The notes beneath the pieces are model-generated. The model worked only from the letters and a program-made list of their open reading frames with translations, searched no databases and was not told where the DNA came from. The translations under genes were made by a program, and so were the position numbers. From Leclercia adecarboxylata (GTDB lineage Bacteria; Pseudomonadota; Gammaproteobacteria; Enterobacterales; Enterobacteriaceae): a stretch of 64,000 nucleotides of DNA. Location: NCBI RefSeq assembly GCF_006171285.1, contig NZ_CP040889.1:4216001-4280000 (forward strand). The letters run 5' to 3'. Positions 24,090-33,574 of the stretch are shown here, one piece after another. Position 1 is the first letter of the stretch, and each line of letters starts with the position of its first letter.

Positions 24090-25262
24090 CTAAAGCTTGT
24101 TGAAAACCCGCGCCAGACGACCCACGCCGCTGACGCTGACCGGAGAGTCATTCGCCGCAATAAAGGCTGACTCGCCAGGCTTCAGCACCAGGCGCTCGTC
24201 ACCCTTGCTCAGCACGGCTTCGCCCTCAACGCAGAACAGAATGGCCGCGCTCTGCTGGGCGATACGGGTCTCGTCGCTGCCGAGGTCATGCAGCGAGAAA
24301 GCAAAGTCATCCACCGGAATCGGGAAGTCCAGCTCTGCGCCGTTTTTCACCGGTTGGGTAAGCAACTCAGCGGCCGGTTTGGCGACGAATTTGACGTTAG
24401 CCACCAGTTCAGGAATGTCGATGTATTTTGGCGTCAGCCCCGCACGCAGGACGTTATCGGAGTTCGCCATCACCTCCAGTGCCACGCCTTTAAGATAGGC
24501 GTGCGGCGTTTCGGCAAACAGGAACATCGCTTCGCCCGGCTCCAGTTTCACCACGTTCAGCAGCAGCGGAGAGAAGAGACCGCTGTCGTCCGGGTAAAAT
24601 TCTGAAATGACGCGAATAGTCTCCCAGGGTTCCCCTTTCTGGCTGTTGAGGGCCGCTTTCAGCACCGCCAGGGCGCGGGATTTTTCGTCGCCCTGCATAT
24701 TGAGCAGGCTGGCGAAAAGGTGGCTCAGGCGATCGGCATCCGGTTTTTCGAGGAAGTGGGCGATGGCGCTGTGCGCCCCGGCGACCGGCTGCAGCAGGGA
24801 GACGATCTCAGAGAACTCGCGGAAGGCGTTCATTGCCAGGAACGGAGTCAGGGCAAAAACCAGTTCCGGTTTGTGGTTGGGATCTTTGTAGTTACGTTCG
24901 GCGGCATCCAGCGGAATACCGGCCGCGTTCTCTTTCGCAAAGCCCTCTTCGGAGGCCTGCTTGTTCGGGTGAACCTGAATGGAGAGCGGTTGATCGGCGC
25001 AAAGCACCTTGAAGAGGAATGGCAGTTCGCCAAAACGTTCGGCGACGGCACCGCCCAACAGCGTGGTTTTATCGGCATCAATAACCTCACGCAGGGAACG
25101 CACGCCCCGGGCATCTTCAATTTTTGAGCTGCTCTTCGGGTGCGCCCCCATCCACAATTCTGCCATCGGCAGGTTGTCCGGGTTGGCGATACCGTAGAGA
25201 TCCGTTAACGCAGTTTTACTTCCCCAGGCGTAGTTCTGCACTGAGTTGATGAGTTTTTGCAT
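24090..25262 (-). CDS. manA: Mannose-6-phosphate isomerase
   Basis: A 390-residue type I phosphomannose isomerase, which interconverts fructose 6-phosphate and mannose 6-phosphate. This feeds mannose into glycolysis and makes precursors for GDP-mannose polysaccharides. Visible are Trp-Met-Gly-Ala-His-Pro-Lys-Ser-Ser-Ser near residue 42, the metal-binding Gln-Val-His-Pro-Asn-Lys near 97, and Tyr-Lys-Asp-Pro-Asn-His-Lys-Pro-Glu, all standard zinc/substrate residues. The start Met-Gln-Lys-Leu-Ile-Asn-Ser-Val-Gln (ATG 25262) matches E. coli rather than the six-codon longer frame. It is divergent from fumA. Confidence 0.97.
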   Translation of the reverse strand: MQKLINSVQNYAWGSKTALTDLYGIANPDNLPMAELWMGAHPKSSSKIEDARGVRSLREVIDADKTTLLGGAVAERFGELPFLFKVLCADQPLSIQVHPNKQASEEGFAKENAAGIPLDAAERNYKDPNHKPELVFALTPFLAMNAFREFSEIVSLLQPVAGAHSAIAHFLEKPDADRLSHLFASLLNMQGDEKSRALAVLKAALNSQKGEPWETIRVISEFYPDDSGLFSPLLLNVVKLEPGEAMFLFAETPHAYLKGVALEVMANSDNVLRAGLTPKYIDIPELVANVKFVAKPAAELLTQPVKNGAELDFPIPVDDFAFSLHDLGSDETRIAQQSAAILFCVEGEAVLSKGDERLVLKPGESAFIAANDSPVSVSGVGRLARVFNKL

Positions 25263-25461
25263 TATCAAGCCCTGTTTCATATGTGGAATTATCTGCCCGT
25301 ATTAAAGCAATAAACCGCACGGATGTAACCTGCACGCGGAAAAAGTCGTACTAGTCTCAGTTTTTGTTAAAAAATTGTGTAGGATAGGCTAACTCGCTTT
25401 TAAGCAGGGCAGCGGAACATCTGCTCTAAATAAACAGACCGAAGCAGTAAGTGAGAGATCA

Positions 25462-27108
25462 ATGTCGAATAAACCCTTCCATTACCAGGATCCTTTCCCG
25501 CTGGCCAAGGATCAGACCGAATATTACCTGTTAACCCGCGACCACGTTTCTGTCTCCGAGTTTGAAGGACAGGAGATCCTGAAAGTTGAGCCGCAGGCGC
25601 TGACCTTACTGGCGCAGCAGGCTTTCCACGACGCCTCGTTTATGCTGCGCCCGGCGCACCAGCAGCAGGTCGCGGATATCCTCAGCGATCCGCAGGCCAG
25701 TGAAAACGACAAGTACGTGGCCCTGCAGTTCCTGCGTAACTCCGATATCGCGGCGAAAGGCATTCTGCCGACCTGCCAGGATACCGGCACCGCGATTATT
25801 ACCGGCAAAAAAGGCCAGCGCGTCTGGACCGGCGGCGGCGATGAAGCTGCCCTGGCGCACGGCGTGTACAACACCTATATCGAAGACAACCTGCGCTATT
25901 CGCAAAACGCCGCACTGGATATGTACAAAGAGGTCAATACCGGCACTAACCTGCCCGCGCAGATCGACCTCTACAGCGTGGATGGCGACGAATACAAATT
26001 CCTGTGCATCGCCAAGGGTGGCGGTTCCGCCAACAAAACCTACCTCTATCAGGAGACCAAAGCGCTCCTGACTCCAGGCAAGCTGAAGAACTACCTGGTG
26101 GAGAAGATGCGCACCCTCGGCACCGCCGCCTGTCCGCCGTACCATATTGCGTTTGTCATCGGTGGCACCTCGGCAGAAAGCACCCTCAAAACCGTGAAGC
26201 TGGCCTCTACCAAATATTACGATGGCCTGCCGACCGAAGGTAACGAGCACGGCCAGGCGTTCCGCGACGTACAGCTGGAGCAGGAGCTGCTGGTGGAAGC
26301 GCAGAACCTCGGCCTCGGCGCGCAGTTCGGCGGCAAATATTTCGCCCACGACATTCGCGTGATCCGTCTCCCGCGTCACGGCGCTTCCTGCCCGGTGGGC
26401 ATGGGCGTCTCCTGCTCGGCGGACCGCAACATCAAAGCCAAAATCAACCGCGACGGGATCTGGATTGAAAAGCTGGAAAACAACCCGGGCAAGTATATCC
26501 CTGAAGAGCTGCGTAAAGCGGGCGAGGGCGAGGCGGTACACGTCGACCTGAACCGTCCGATGAACGAGATCCTGGCCCAGCTTTCTCAGTACCCGGTCTC
26601 TACCCGTCTGTCGCTGAACGGCACCATCATCGTGGGCCGCGATATCGCCCACGCGAAGCTGAAAGAGCGTCTGGATAACGGCGAAGGGCTGCCGCAGTAC
26701 GTTAAGGATCACCCGATCTACTACGCAGGCCCGGCCAAAACGCCGGACGGTTATGCGTCTGGCTCCCTGGGCCCGACCACAGCCGGTCGTATGGACTCCT
26801 ACGTCGACCAGCTGCAGGCCAACGGCGGAAGCATGATCATGCTGGCGAAGGGTAACCGCAGCCAGCAGGTGACCGACGCCTGCCACAAACACGGCGGTTT
26901 CTACCTCGGCAGTATTGGCGGCCCGGCTGCGGTACTGGCGCAGGGCAGTATCAAGAGCCTGGAGTGCGTTGAGTACCCGGAACTGGGTATGGAGGCTATC
27001 TGGAAAATTGAAGTGGAAGACTTCCCGGCGTTTATCCTTGTGGATGACAAAGGTAACGACTTCTTCAAGCAGATCCAGTCGTCCCAGTGTTCGGCGTGCG
27101 TGAAGTAG
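25462..27108 (+). CDS. fumA: Fumarase A, class I iron-sulfur fumarate hydratase
   Basis: A 548-residue class I fumarase that interconverts fumarate and malate in the TCA cycle under iron-replete, oxygen-limited conditions. The [4Fe-4S] ligand Cys105 is in Pro-Thr-Cys-Gln-Asp-Thr-Gly-Thr, with further cysteines in Ala-Ala-Cys-Pro-Pro and Ala-Ser-Cys-Pro-Val-Gly. It could in principle be fumB, but its position upstream of fumC and next to manA identifies fumA. GAGAG precedes the ATG. A BIME of two REP units separates it from fumC, as commonly seen at this locus. Confidence 0.96.
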   Translation: MSNKPFHYQDPFPLAKDQTEYYLLTRDHVSVSEFEGQEILKVEPQALTLLAQQAFHDASFMLRPAHQQQVADILSDPQASENDKYVALQFLRNSDIAAKGILPTCQDTGTAIITGKKGQRVWTGGGDEAALAHGVYNTYIEDNLRYSQNAALDMYKEVNTGTNLPAQIDLYSVDGDEYKFLCIAKGGGSANKTYLYQETKALLTPGKLKNYLVEKMRTLGTAACPPYHIAFVIGGTSAESTLKTVKLASTKYYDGLPTEGNEHGQAFRDVQLEQELLVEAQNLGLGAQFGGKYFAHDIRVIRLPRHGASCPVGMGVSCSADRNIKAKINRDGIWIEKLENNPGKYIPEELRKAGEGEAVHVDLNRPMNEILAQLSQYPVSTRLSLNGTIIVGRDIAHAKLKERLDNGEGLPQYVKDHPIYYAGPAKTPDGYASGSLGPTTAGRMDSYVDQLQANGGSMIMLAKGNRSQQVTDACHKHGGFYLGSIGGPAAVLAQGSIKSLECVEYPELGMEAIWKIEVEDFPAFILVDDKGNDFFKQIQSSQCSACVK

Positions 27109-27119
27109 TTTGAAAAACC

Positions 27120-27190
27120 TGCCGGGTGGCGGCTTCGCCTTACCCGGCCTACTGAACATGTAGGCCGGGTAAGCGCAGCGCCACCCGGCA
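27120..27190. repeat. BIME: two inverted REP elements
   Basis: One REP-type palindromic unit (27120-27152, starting TGCCGGGTGGCGGCTTCGCC) and its inverted partner (27160-27190, ending GCGCCACCCGGCA) lie between fumA and fumC. Such pairs often stabilise the upstream transcript or bind gyrase. Confidence 0.85.
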
Positions 27191-27302
27191 CAAGCCCGGC
27201 AACAAAAAGAGCGCACAAAGCGCCATACCCTTTTCCCGATCTCATCAATACTTGTTTCTTTGAGCTGTGAGCAACCCACTTCGTTGTTATCAAGGAGAAA
27301 GT

Positions 27303-28697
27303 ATGACCACCTCACGCAGTGAGAAAGATTCGATGGGTGCCATCGACGTCCCGCAGGACAAACTCTGGGGCGCACAAACCCAGCGTTCGCTGGAACATTT
27401 CCGTATCTCCACTGAAAAAATGCCGGTCTCGTTGATCCAGGCCCTGGCGCTGACCAAACGCGCCGCGGCGAAGGTCAACCAGGATTTAGGCCTGCTGGCG
27501 GCGGAAAAAGCCACCGCCATCATCACCGCCGCCGATGAAGTGCTGGCCGGTAAACATCCCGATGAGTTCCCGCTCGCCATCTGGCAGACCGGCTCCGGCA
27601 CCCAGAGCAACATGAACATGAACGAGGTGCTGGCGAACCGCGGGAGCGAACTGCTCGGCGGGGTGCGCGGCATGGAGCGCAAGATCCACCCGAATGACGA
27701 CGTCAACAAAAGCCAGAGCTCCAACGACGTCTTCCCGACGGCGATGCACGTGGCGGCGCTGATCGCCCTGCGCGAGCAGCTGATCCCGCAGCTGAACGTG
27801 CTGAAGCAGACCCTCCACGACAAATCCCAGGCCTTTTCCGATATCGTCAAAATTGGCCGTACCCATCTGCAGGATGCCACGCCGCTGACCCTCGGCCAGG
27901 AGATTTCCGGCTGGGTAGCGATGCTCGAGCACAACCTGCGGCACATCGACCACAGCCTGCCGCATCTGGCGGAGCTGGCGCTGGGCGGTACGGCGGTGGG
28001 GACCGGGCTTAACACCCATCCCGAGTACGCGGTGCGCGTGGCTAAAGAGCTGGCCTCCATCACCGGGCAGCCGTTTGTCACCGCACCGAATAAGTTCGAA
28101 GCGCTGGCCACCTGTGACGCGCTGGTACATGCCCACGGGGTGCTGAAAGGGCTGGCGGCCTCGCTGATGAAAATCTCCAACGACGTGCGCTGGCTGGCCT
28201 CCGGCCCGCGCTGCGGCATCGGCGAGATCAGCATCCCCGAGAATGAGCCGGGCAGCTCCATCATGCCGGGTAAGGTCAACCCGACCCAGTGCGAAGCCAT
28301 GACCATGCTCTGCTGTCAGGTGATGGGCAACGACGTGGCGGTGAATATGGGCGGCGCGTCGGGCAACTTTGAGCTTAACGTCTACCGTCCGATGGTCATC
28401 CATAACTTCCTGCAGTCGGTGCGTCTACTTGCTGACGGAATGGAGAGCTTTAACGAGCACTGCGCGGTGGGCATTGAGCCTAACCGCGAGCGGATCAGCC
28501 AGCTGCTCAATGAGTCGCTAATGCTGGTGACGGCGCTCAACACCCACATCGGCTACGACAAGGCGGCAGAAATCGCCAAAAAAGCGCACAAAGAGGGGCT
28601 GACCCTGAAAGCCTCCGCGCTGGCGCTGGGGTATCTCACCGAGGCCGAGTTCGACAGCTGGGTTCGCCCACAAGAGATGGTCGGCAGCCTGAAATAG
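27303..28697 (+). CDS. fumC: Fumarase C, class II fumarate hydratase
   Basis: A 464-residue iron-independent fumarase, stable to oxidants. The family signature [10 protein letters not shown] is present, as are [10 protein letters not shown] near residue 100 and Lys-Ser-Gln-Ser-Ser-Asn-Asp near 138. ATG 27303 follows AAGGAG by 5 bases. In E. coli fumC has its own SoxRS-inducible promoter between fumA and fumC; I did not identify that site. Its stop codon touches the stop of the convergent tus gene with no gap. Confidence 0.97.
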   Translation: MTTSRSEKDSMGAIDVPQDKLWGAQTQRSLEHFRISTEKMPVSLIQALALTKRAAAKVNQDLGLLAAEKATAIITAADEVLAGKHPDEFPLAIWQTGSGTQSNMNMNEVLANRGSELLGGVRGMERKIHPNDDVNKSQSSNDVFPTAMHVAALIALREQLIPQLNVLKQTLHDKSQAFSDIVKIGRTHLQDATPLTLGQEISGWVAMLEHNLRHIDHSLPHLAELALGGTAVGTGLNTHPEYAVRVAKELASITGQPFVTAPNKFEALATCDALVHAHGVLKGLAASLMKISNDVRWLASGPRCGIGEISIPENEPGSSIMPGKVNPTQCEAMTMLCCQVMGNDVAVNMGGASGNFELNVYRPMVIHNFLQSVRLLADGMESFNEHCAVGIEPNRERISQLLNESLMLVTALNTHIGYDKAAEIAKKAHKEGLTLKASALALGYLTEAEFDSWVRPQEMVGSLK

Positions 28698-29627
28698 TCA
28701 CTCCGCCACGTACAGGTGCAGCCGCGGAATGATTAAGCGCAGCGGCTGCGCCTGGGGTTTATAACGATGCTGAACGTTGTCAGCATCGTAATTCAGCAGC
28801 TCGCCGATATCCGGGATCACCGCCCCCTGATCCGCATCGTACAGGGCGATCAGCGGCGTCGGGCAGGCGTACTGCACCTGCTTTTGCTGCCCGGTATACC
28901 AGACGCGGGCAATGGGCTGCACCTTTACCGGCCGTTTGATCTTGAGCCGGGCATCCGCGGGCAGCGCGTGGATGGCGGTGTACTCCGCTTCCAGACGTTC
29001 AACCCACTGATCCCGCGACCAGGGCGCCTGGGCGCGCGGCGATTTCAGGCTTTTCTCCAGCATCTCCAGCACCTCCTCCCGGGTGAAATTTTTGATGATG
29101 TGCTTGTTGGCCCAGCCGAAGCGCAGGGTGGCGGGGTGATTAATGACCGTCAGCGTGCGATAAGCGTTAAGGGTAATCAATCCCGGCAACTGATGGTGCA
29201 CCCACTCGAAACGGGCGGCAGGGGCGAGGCCCGACTCTTCGGTAACGATTTTTTCAAACTCTGCTTTCAGGGCGTTAATGCTGGCGATGCGGGCGGTAAG
29301 TTGCTCCCGGTGCGCGGCATCGGTCTGCAGGCAGATCACCCCCGGCAGGCGCACGGCGGCCTTGCTGCTGCGGGTCTCGGACTGCTGCTGAATAAACAGA
29401 TGCCGATAGTGCTGGAGGGCCATCGTCAGCGCCTCCTGACCGAGATGCTGCTTCACCGCGATGGCGTTGAGCGGATCGTGCTCGGCGCCTTTGGCGACAT
29501 CCGGCAGGGAGAAGACGCGCCCGGCCAGCAACCGGCAGGCCTGGAGTTCGGGCGTTAATTCCGCCAGCTCGTGCTCCATCTGGCGGAAGGTGGAGTTTAA
29601 GCGTTCGATCAAATCGTAAGTAGCCAT
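28698..29627 (-). CDS. tus: Replication terminus site-binding protein Tus
   Basis: A 309-residue protein, the same length as E. coli Tus. It binds Ter sites as a monomer and blocks the replicative helicase from one direction. The C-terminal part has the DNA-contact strands ([17 protein letters not shown]) and the N-terminal helical pair matches. A Ter site lies 9 bases upstream of the ATG, so Tus should repress itself as in E. coli. The gene is convergent with fumC and downstream of rstB, the E. coli arrangement. Confidence 0.97.
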   Translation of the reverse strand: MATYDLIERLNSTFRQMEHELAELTPELQACRLLAGRVFSLPDVAKGAEHDPLNAIAVKQHLGQEALTMALQHYRHLFIQQQSETRSSKAAVRLPGVICLQTDAAHREQLTARIASINALKAEFEKIVTEESGLAPAARFEWVHHQLPGLITLNAYRTLTVINHPATLRFGWANKHIIKNFTREEVLEMLEKSLKSPRAQAPWSRDQWVERLEAEYTAIHALPADARLKIKRPVKVQPIARVWYTGQQKQVQYACPTPLIALYDADQGAVIPDIGELLNYDADNVQHRYKPQAQPLRLIIPRLHLYVAE

Positions 29628-29635
29628 TGCACACC

Positions 29636-29658
29636 ATAATAGTTACAACATACTGAAT
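29636..29658 (-). promoter_or_regulatory. TerB-like Tus binding site
   Basis: On the minus strand the core GTATGTTGTAACTA is an exact Ter core, preceded by ATTCA and followed by TTAT. It lies between tus and rstB like E. coli TerB, which overlaps the tus promoter. By analogy to E. coli polarity, forks arriving from the higher-coordinate side would be blocked. Confidence 0.92.
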
Positions 29659-29700
29659 TTATAGCACAGCACGCCGGGTCAGGCCAGCGTGCGGTTTAGG

Positions 29701-30999
29701 TCAGTCAGGGATGGGCAGGGCGATGTGGTGCCACACGGGCCAGTTAAAGCAGAAACGGGCTCCGCCGAGGTCGCTGGCTTCACAGCTGACGTCGCCGCCC
29801 AGCGCCTGGGCGATGGAGTGAACGATCGCCAAACCCAGGCCACAGCCGCCGGTGGCGCGGTCGCGGCTCGGGTCGAGACGCACGAACGGCTCAAAAACGC
29901 GCTGGCGGGCCTCTGGCGCAATGCCCGGGCCATCATCTTCCACCGACAAACTGGCGCGGCTGCCGTCCAGCTGCAATGAAATCCGCAGACGGTTATCGCT
30001 GTAGCGCAAGGCATTGTTGACCAGGTTATCCAGCACGCGCTCCATCAACCGCATATCCAGCGCGCCATAGTCGCCGTCCATGCTGTTGATCAGCAGCGTG
30101 CGCTGCGGGTTCACGCTCTGCACATCCTCCACGTAGCTGCGCAGCCAGGCGGGCAGGTCCGGGGTGGTGAGCTTCAGCTCGTTCTGCGGCCGGTCGAGGC
30201 GGGCGTAGGTCAGCAGCTCCTCAATCAGCGCCTCGAGCTGGCTGATATCGCGGTTCAGCGCCAGCGACTCCGCCTCGGTCAGGTTTTCGCTCATCTCGAG
30301 CCGGTAACGCAGTCGTACCAGCGGGGTACGCAGTTCGTGGGCGATGCCGTCAATCAGCTGTTTTTTGCTGGCGATCAGGGCGTTGATGTTGTCCGCCATC
30401 TGGTTAAACGCCACCCCCAGGCGCTCAAAGCTGGAACCGCTGTCGAAATGGATGCGCTCGGTTAAGTGCCCATCGCCAAAACGTTGCGCGGCAGCTTCCA
30501 GACGCAACATGTCCTGCCAGTGGGGACGCATCCAGATAAACACCGGAAAGGCGAGGGAAATGGCGATAAAGGCCAGCAGAGCGATATCCAGCAGGCGCAT
30601 CTGATGCAGGAAGTAGAGATAGGGCACCGGGCCGACCGCCAGCACATAATGGCTGCGCGGAATTCGCTGGATGAAGGTGTACTGATCGTCCAGAGCCACA
30701 ATGTCGCCCTGATGCAGTCGCTGCATCGTCGGGGCGTCCAGGGTGTATTTCTTCAGCGGCTCGATGCGCAGTTTGAATGACAGATTCAGATCCAGCTCTT
30801 TGATGGTCCTCGCCCAGTCGTGAGGGGGGATCTCACGCAGTTCGCTGCGCATCAGGTAGAGCGAGCTTTTCATCAGATCATCCAGCGACTGTCTGCCCGC
30901 CCGCTCGGCGGTGAATTTGTAGACCAGCCCGACCAGCATGGTCATCACCAGGAAGCAGACAAACAGCAGGAGGTAAAACTGAACGAACAGTTTTTTCAT
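29701..30999 (-). CDS. rstB: Sensor histidine kinase RstB
   Basis: A 432-residue inner-membrane kinase of the RstAB two-component system. There are two membrane segments (about residues 5-28 and 137-157) flanking a periplasmic sensor domain. HAMP follows, then the dimerisation H-box (Ile-Ala-His-Glu-Leu-Arg-Thr-Pro-Leu), the N-box (Asn-Leu-Val-Asn-Asn-Ala-Leu-Arg-Tyr) and the G-boxes (Asp-Asp-Gly-Pro-Gly-Ile). All kinase motifs are intact. In E. coli rstB follows rstA directly; here about 1.7 kb containing ABC transporter genes separates them, so its expression may differ. Confidence 0.95.
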   Translation of the reverse strand: MKKLFVQFYLLLFVCFLVMTMLVGLVYKFTAERAGRQSLDDLMKSSLYLMRSELREIPPHDWARTIKELDLNLSFKLRIEPLKKYTLDAPTMQRLHQGDIVALDDQYTFIQRIPRSHYVLAVGPVPYLYFLHQMRLLDIALLAFIAISLAFPVFIWMRPHWQDMLRLEAAAQRFGDGHLTERIHFDSGSSFERLGVAFNQMADNINALIASKKQLIDGIAHELRTPLVRLRYRLEMSENLTEAESLALNRDISQLEALIEELLTYARLDRPQNELKLTTPDLPAWLRSYVEDVQSVNPQRTLLINSMDGDYGALDMRLMERVLDNLVNNALRYSDNRLRISLQLDGSRASLSVEDDGPGIAPEARQRVFEPFVRLDPSRDRATGGCGLGLAIVHSIAQALGGDVSCEASDLGGARFCFNWPVWHHIALPIPD

Positions 31000-31078
31000 G
31001 AAATATCACCCAAATACAACGCGCTAACAATGCCGCCCGGTCTTAAGAATCATTTTCCCTGAACGGGCATCGCATACT

Positions 31079-31849
31079 TTACGCAATGGGCTGCCTCATG
31101 GCATAGCGAATGTTGAAGGTTTCGTCTTGCTTCATCACGTTTGCCTGCACATGCCAGGCATTTTCAATCATATTTGGCGTCAGCACGGTATCCGGCGGCC
31201 CGCTGGCTATCACCTTGCCGGATTTCAGCAGGACCAGCCGATGGCAGTAGTTGGCGGCGAGATTGAGATCGTGCAGCGCCACGACCACCGTAATGGGCAA
31301 CCGGGTGATCAACGTCATCAGCTCCAGCTGATGCTCGATATCCAGATGGTTGGTGGGCTCATCAAGGATCAACACGCGCGGCTGCTGGGCCAGGGCGCGG
31401 GCAATCTGACAGCGCTGCCGCTCGCCGCCTGAAAGCTGCCGCCAGAGCCGGTGACGCAGGGCAGAGAGCTTCATCTGATGGATGGCGTTCTCCACCGCCT
31501 GGTTGTCGCTCTCGCTCCAGCCAAAAAGTCCCCGGCGGTGCGGCGTGCGCCCCAGCCGGACAATTTGCTCCACGCTGAGATCGCCATCCACCCCGGCATG
31601 CTGGGGAACAAACGCCAGCTGTTTAGCCCGATCCCGCACGGAGATTTTATTGAGCGGAGTGCCATCAAACTGAATATGGTGCGCATGCCGTGGGATTAAC
31701 CCGGCCAGACAGCGCAGCAGCGTTGATTTCCCCGAGCCATTTGGCCCGAGCAGACCGACGATCTCGCCGCTCCCCAGCTCCAGATTGATATCCTGAAGCA
31801 CCTTACGGGACTGCAGGGTAACCTGCAGCTCTCTCAATGAAATGGTCAT
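31079..31849 (-). CDS. FecE/FepC-type ABC transporter ATP-binding protein
   Basis: A 256-residue ATPase of the iron-chelate/cobalamin uptake family. Walker A Gly-Pro-Asn-Gly-Ser-Gly-Lys-Ser-Thr is near residue 37, the signature Leu-Ser-Gly-Gly-Glu-Arg-Gln-Arg near 140, Walker B Leu-Ile-Leu-Asp-Glu-Pro near 160 and the switch His in Ala-Leu-His-Asp-Leu. ATG 31849 is chosen because it overlaps the permease stop (ATGA) and matches the family's length; the frame is open much further upstream. It is the only intact gene of its operon: the binding protein and permease upstream are fused remnants, so it probably has no working partner here. Confidence 0.88.
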   Translation of the reverse strand: MTISLRELQVTLQSRKVLQDINLELGSGEIVGLLGPNGSGKSTLLRCLAGLIPRHAHHIQFDGTPLNKISVRDRAKQLAFVPQHAGVDGDLSVEQIVRLGRTPHRRGLFGWSESDNQAVENAIHQMKLSALRHRLWRQLSGGERQRCQIARALAQQPRVLILDEPTNHLDIEHQLELMTLITRLPITVVVALHDLNLAANYCHRLVLLKSGKVIASGPPDTVLTPNMIENAWHVQANVMKQDETFNIRYAMRQPIA

Positions 31850-32210
31850 ACTCTTTTCTCCCGGCTGCGATAGAGCAGAACGACAAAGGCAGGCGCGCCC
31901 ACTAGCGCAGTGACCACGCCAATCGGCAGCACCTGGTGGGTAATCAGCGTGCGGGAAACCACATCCGCGAGGATCATAAAGTGACTCCCGACCAGGAAGG
32001 TCAGGGGAACAGCCCGGCGGTGCCCGGGGCCGCACAGCATCCGGGTGATATGCGGGATCACCAGCCCGACAAACCCCACTGCGCCAATAATACTGACCAT
32101 CACCGCCGTCACCAGGGCGCAGGTGAGCAGCAGGATGATGCGTACCAGAGTCACCGGTACGCCCAGGGTGGTGGAGACTTCATCGCCAAAGGTGAAGGTA
32201 TCCAGCGAGC
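31846..32210 (-). pseudogene. FecCD-type permease, 3' remnant
   Basis: Only the last ~120 codons of a BtuC/FecD-family permease are present. They start at Arg-Ser-Leu-Asp-Thr-Phe-Thr-Phe-Gly-Asp-Glu and run through Leu-Gly-Val-Pro-Val, Gly-Phe-Val-Gly-Leu-Val-Ile-Pro-His and Pro-Ile-Gly-Val-Val-Thr-Ala-Leu-Val-Gly-Ala-Pro to a normal C-terminus. Family members have about 330 residues and ten membrane helices; the first two thirds are missing. Upstream the sequence becomes the N-terminal part of a binding protein in another frame. Confidence 0.85.
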
Positions 32211-32611
32211 GTCGGAATGCCAAGGGAAGCAAACTGTTCCCGGGTGCCGGTTTCCCCCTGCGGCCCGATGTGCCAGTGATATTGCGCCAGTACCAGATCG
32301 GGATTTTGCGCGGTGACCGCTTCAAAGGAAGGGGCGTTATCCGCCAGCTTTTTTATTCCCTTACCGCGCGCCGTCAGGGCATCCGGTAACGGGCCAAACC
32401 AGACCGACGTGGCGCTGATTTTCTTCTCAAGCCCCAGCGCCAGCAGCAGTTCCGTCTCGTGTTGCCCCACCGTCACTACCCGCTGTGGAGCATGGGTAAA
32501 GGTCTCCTTTACCCCACAGTTTTCTACCGTCAGCGGATAAGTTGTTGCGGCGATCGCCGGTTGCGCCAGTGTCGCAAGCACTAATGCCATTGCGCTGTAT
32601 TTGATAAACAC
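32180..32611 (-). pseudogene. Periplasmic metal/siderophore-binding protein, 5' remnant
   Basis: A 143-residue ORF with a signal peptide (hydrophobic segment ending Pro-Ala-Ile-Ala-Ala) followed by the N-terminal lobe of a FepB/BtuF-type binding protein (His-Ala-Pro-Gln-Arg-Val-Val-Thr-Val-Gly-Gln-His-Glu-Thr-Glu and Asn-Pro-Asp-Leu-Val-Leu-Ala-Gln). Similarity stops after Ser-Leu-Gly-Ile-Pro-Thr, and nine residues later the frame ends inside permease coding sequence. Family members have 300-350 residues, so the C-terminal lobe is lost. The start is GTG 32611 with GGAAGG upstream. A Zur-box-like promoter precedes it. Confidence 0.85.
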
Positions 32612-32627
32612 GTTACCTTCCCCATAA

Positions 32628-32644
32628 ATGTTATGTTATAACAT
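32628..32644 (-). promoter_or_regulatory. Zur-box-like operator
   Basis: On the minus strand ATGTTATAACATAACAT matches the enterobacterial Zur operator pattern ATGTTATA-N-TATAACAT with one mismatch. It overlaps the -10 of the promoter at 32643-32670, so bound Zur would block it. A 16-bp perfect palindrome (TTATGTTATAACATAA, 32631-32646) lies in the same place and leaves room for another dimeric repressor. Confidence 0.65.
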
Positions 32645-32670
32645 AATACATATTATGAGGGTGGTAGCAA
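32643..32670 (-). promoter_or_regulatory. Promoter of ABC remnant operon
   Basis: On the minus strand TTGCTA, a 16-base spacer and TATTAT form a plausible sigma70 promoter, with the -10 inside the Zur-like operator and about 30 bases upstream of the GTG start. Confidence 0.55.
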
Positions 32671-32729
32671 AAGGTTAATCACCAGGGGAAGGATAATGAA
32701 TGAGGGCGCTTACCTCGGCGGCAGCCGCT

Positions 32730-33446
32730 TTACAGGTCCCAGGCGTGGGGCGCGAAGAGATAGCCCTTGTTACGCACGGTTTTAATGCGGAACGGCTCGG
32801 TGGCGTTATCCAGCAGTTTCTTGCGCAGGCGGGAGATCGCCACGTCCACGCTGCGGTCCATGCCATCGTAGCTGACGCCGCGCAGGTTTTTCAGCAGCGC
32901 GTCCCGGTCCATAATCTGCCCGGCATGGGTCGCCAGCTCCCACAGCAGATCGAAATCCGCCGTCGACAATGCCACCTGCACGCCAGAAAGCAGCACCTGC
33001 CGATTAACCGGATCAATAGAAAGGGTGCCGAAACGCAGCGCTTTATGCGGAGTGAGTTGCGGAGCCGGGGTTTCGCTGGAGGTGGCAACATGCTGGCGCA
33101 GATGCAGGCGCACACGCGCCAGCAGCACTGCCGGAGGGGTAGTTTTCAGGATGTAGTCGTTGGCGCCCATCTCAAGGGACAAGATATGGTTCATGTCGCT
33201 GTCGAGGGAGGTGAGCAGCACAATCGGGCCCTGCCAGCGGGCGCGCAGATCCCGGCACAGGGTCATGCCGTCTTTGCCGGGCAACATAATATCCAGCAGT
33301 ACCAGATCGGGTTTTTCCCGCGCCACCACCTCTTCAGCGCGGTCGCCGCGCGGTTCGACGATGACTTCAATATCATGTTTACCCAGGTAAGCGGCTATCA
33401 GCTGGCCTACTTCGGGTTCATCCTCAACGTATACGATCTTGTTCAT
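32730..33446 (-). CDS. rstA: Response regulator RstA
   Basis: A 238-residue OmpR/PhoB-type response regulator. The receiver domain has the acidic pair Glu-Asp-Glu-Pro at the N-terminus, phosphoacceptor Asp in Leu-Val-Leu-Leu-Asp-Ile-Met-Leu-Pro-Gly and Lys in Ile-Leu-Lys-Thr-Thr. The C-terminal winged helix reads Arg-Ser-Val-Asp-Val-Ala-Ile-Ser-Arg-Leu-Arg-Lys-Lys-Leu. Known E. coli targets include asr, and an RstA-box match is seen upstream of asr in this window. In E. coli rstA is induced by PhoP under low Mg2+; no clear PhoP box was found here. The cognate kinase gene rstB lies 1.7 kb downstream, beyond the ABC remnants. Confidence 0.96.
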   Translation of the reverse strand: MNKIVYVEDEPEVGQLIAAYLGKHDIEVIVEPRGDRAEEVVAREKPDLVLLDIMLPGKDGMTLCRDLRARWQGPIVLLTSLDSDMNHILSLEMGANDYILKTTPPAVLLARVRLHLRQHVATSSETPAPQLTPHKALRFGTLSIDPVNRQVLLSGVQVALSTADFDLLWELATHAGQIMDRDALLKNLRGVSYDGMDRSVDVAISRLRKKLLDNATEPFRIKTVRNKGYLFAPHAWDL

Positions 33447-33574
33447 TCAAAGTCTGTGTCTGCAGAAAACGCCAACATACACCGCGCAACCTTAACCTTC
33501 CATTAATCATTCGCAAAATGTTGCCGTTCCGTTATGCTGCCCGGCACTGTTATTGAGTTGTTAAGGAGAAAGGG

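Noticed and set aside
25606..27375. 589-codon minus-strand ORF opposite fumA
   Set aside because: Antisense shadow of a GC-rich, highly expressed gene; no family features, and it runs through the REP pair.
32700..33506. 268-codon + strand ORF opposite rstA
   Set aside because: It is the antisense of a clear response regulator gene.
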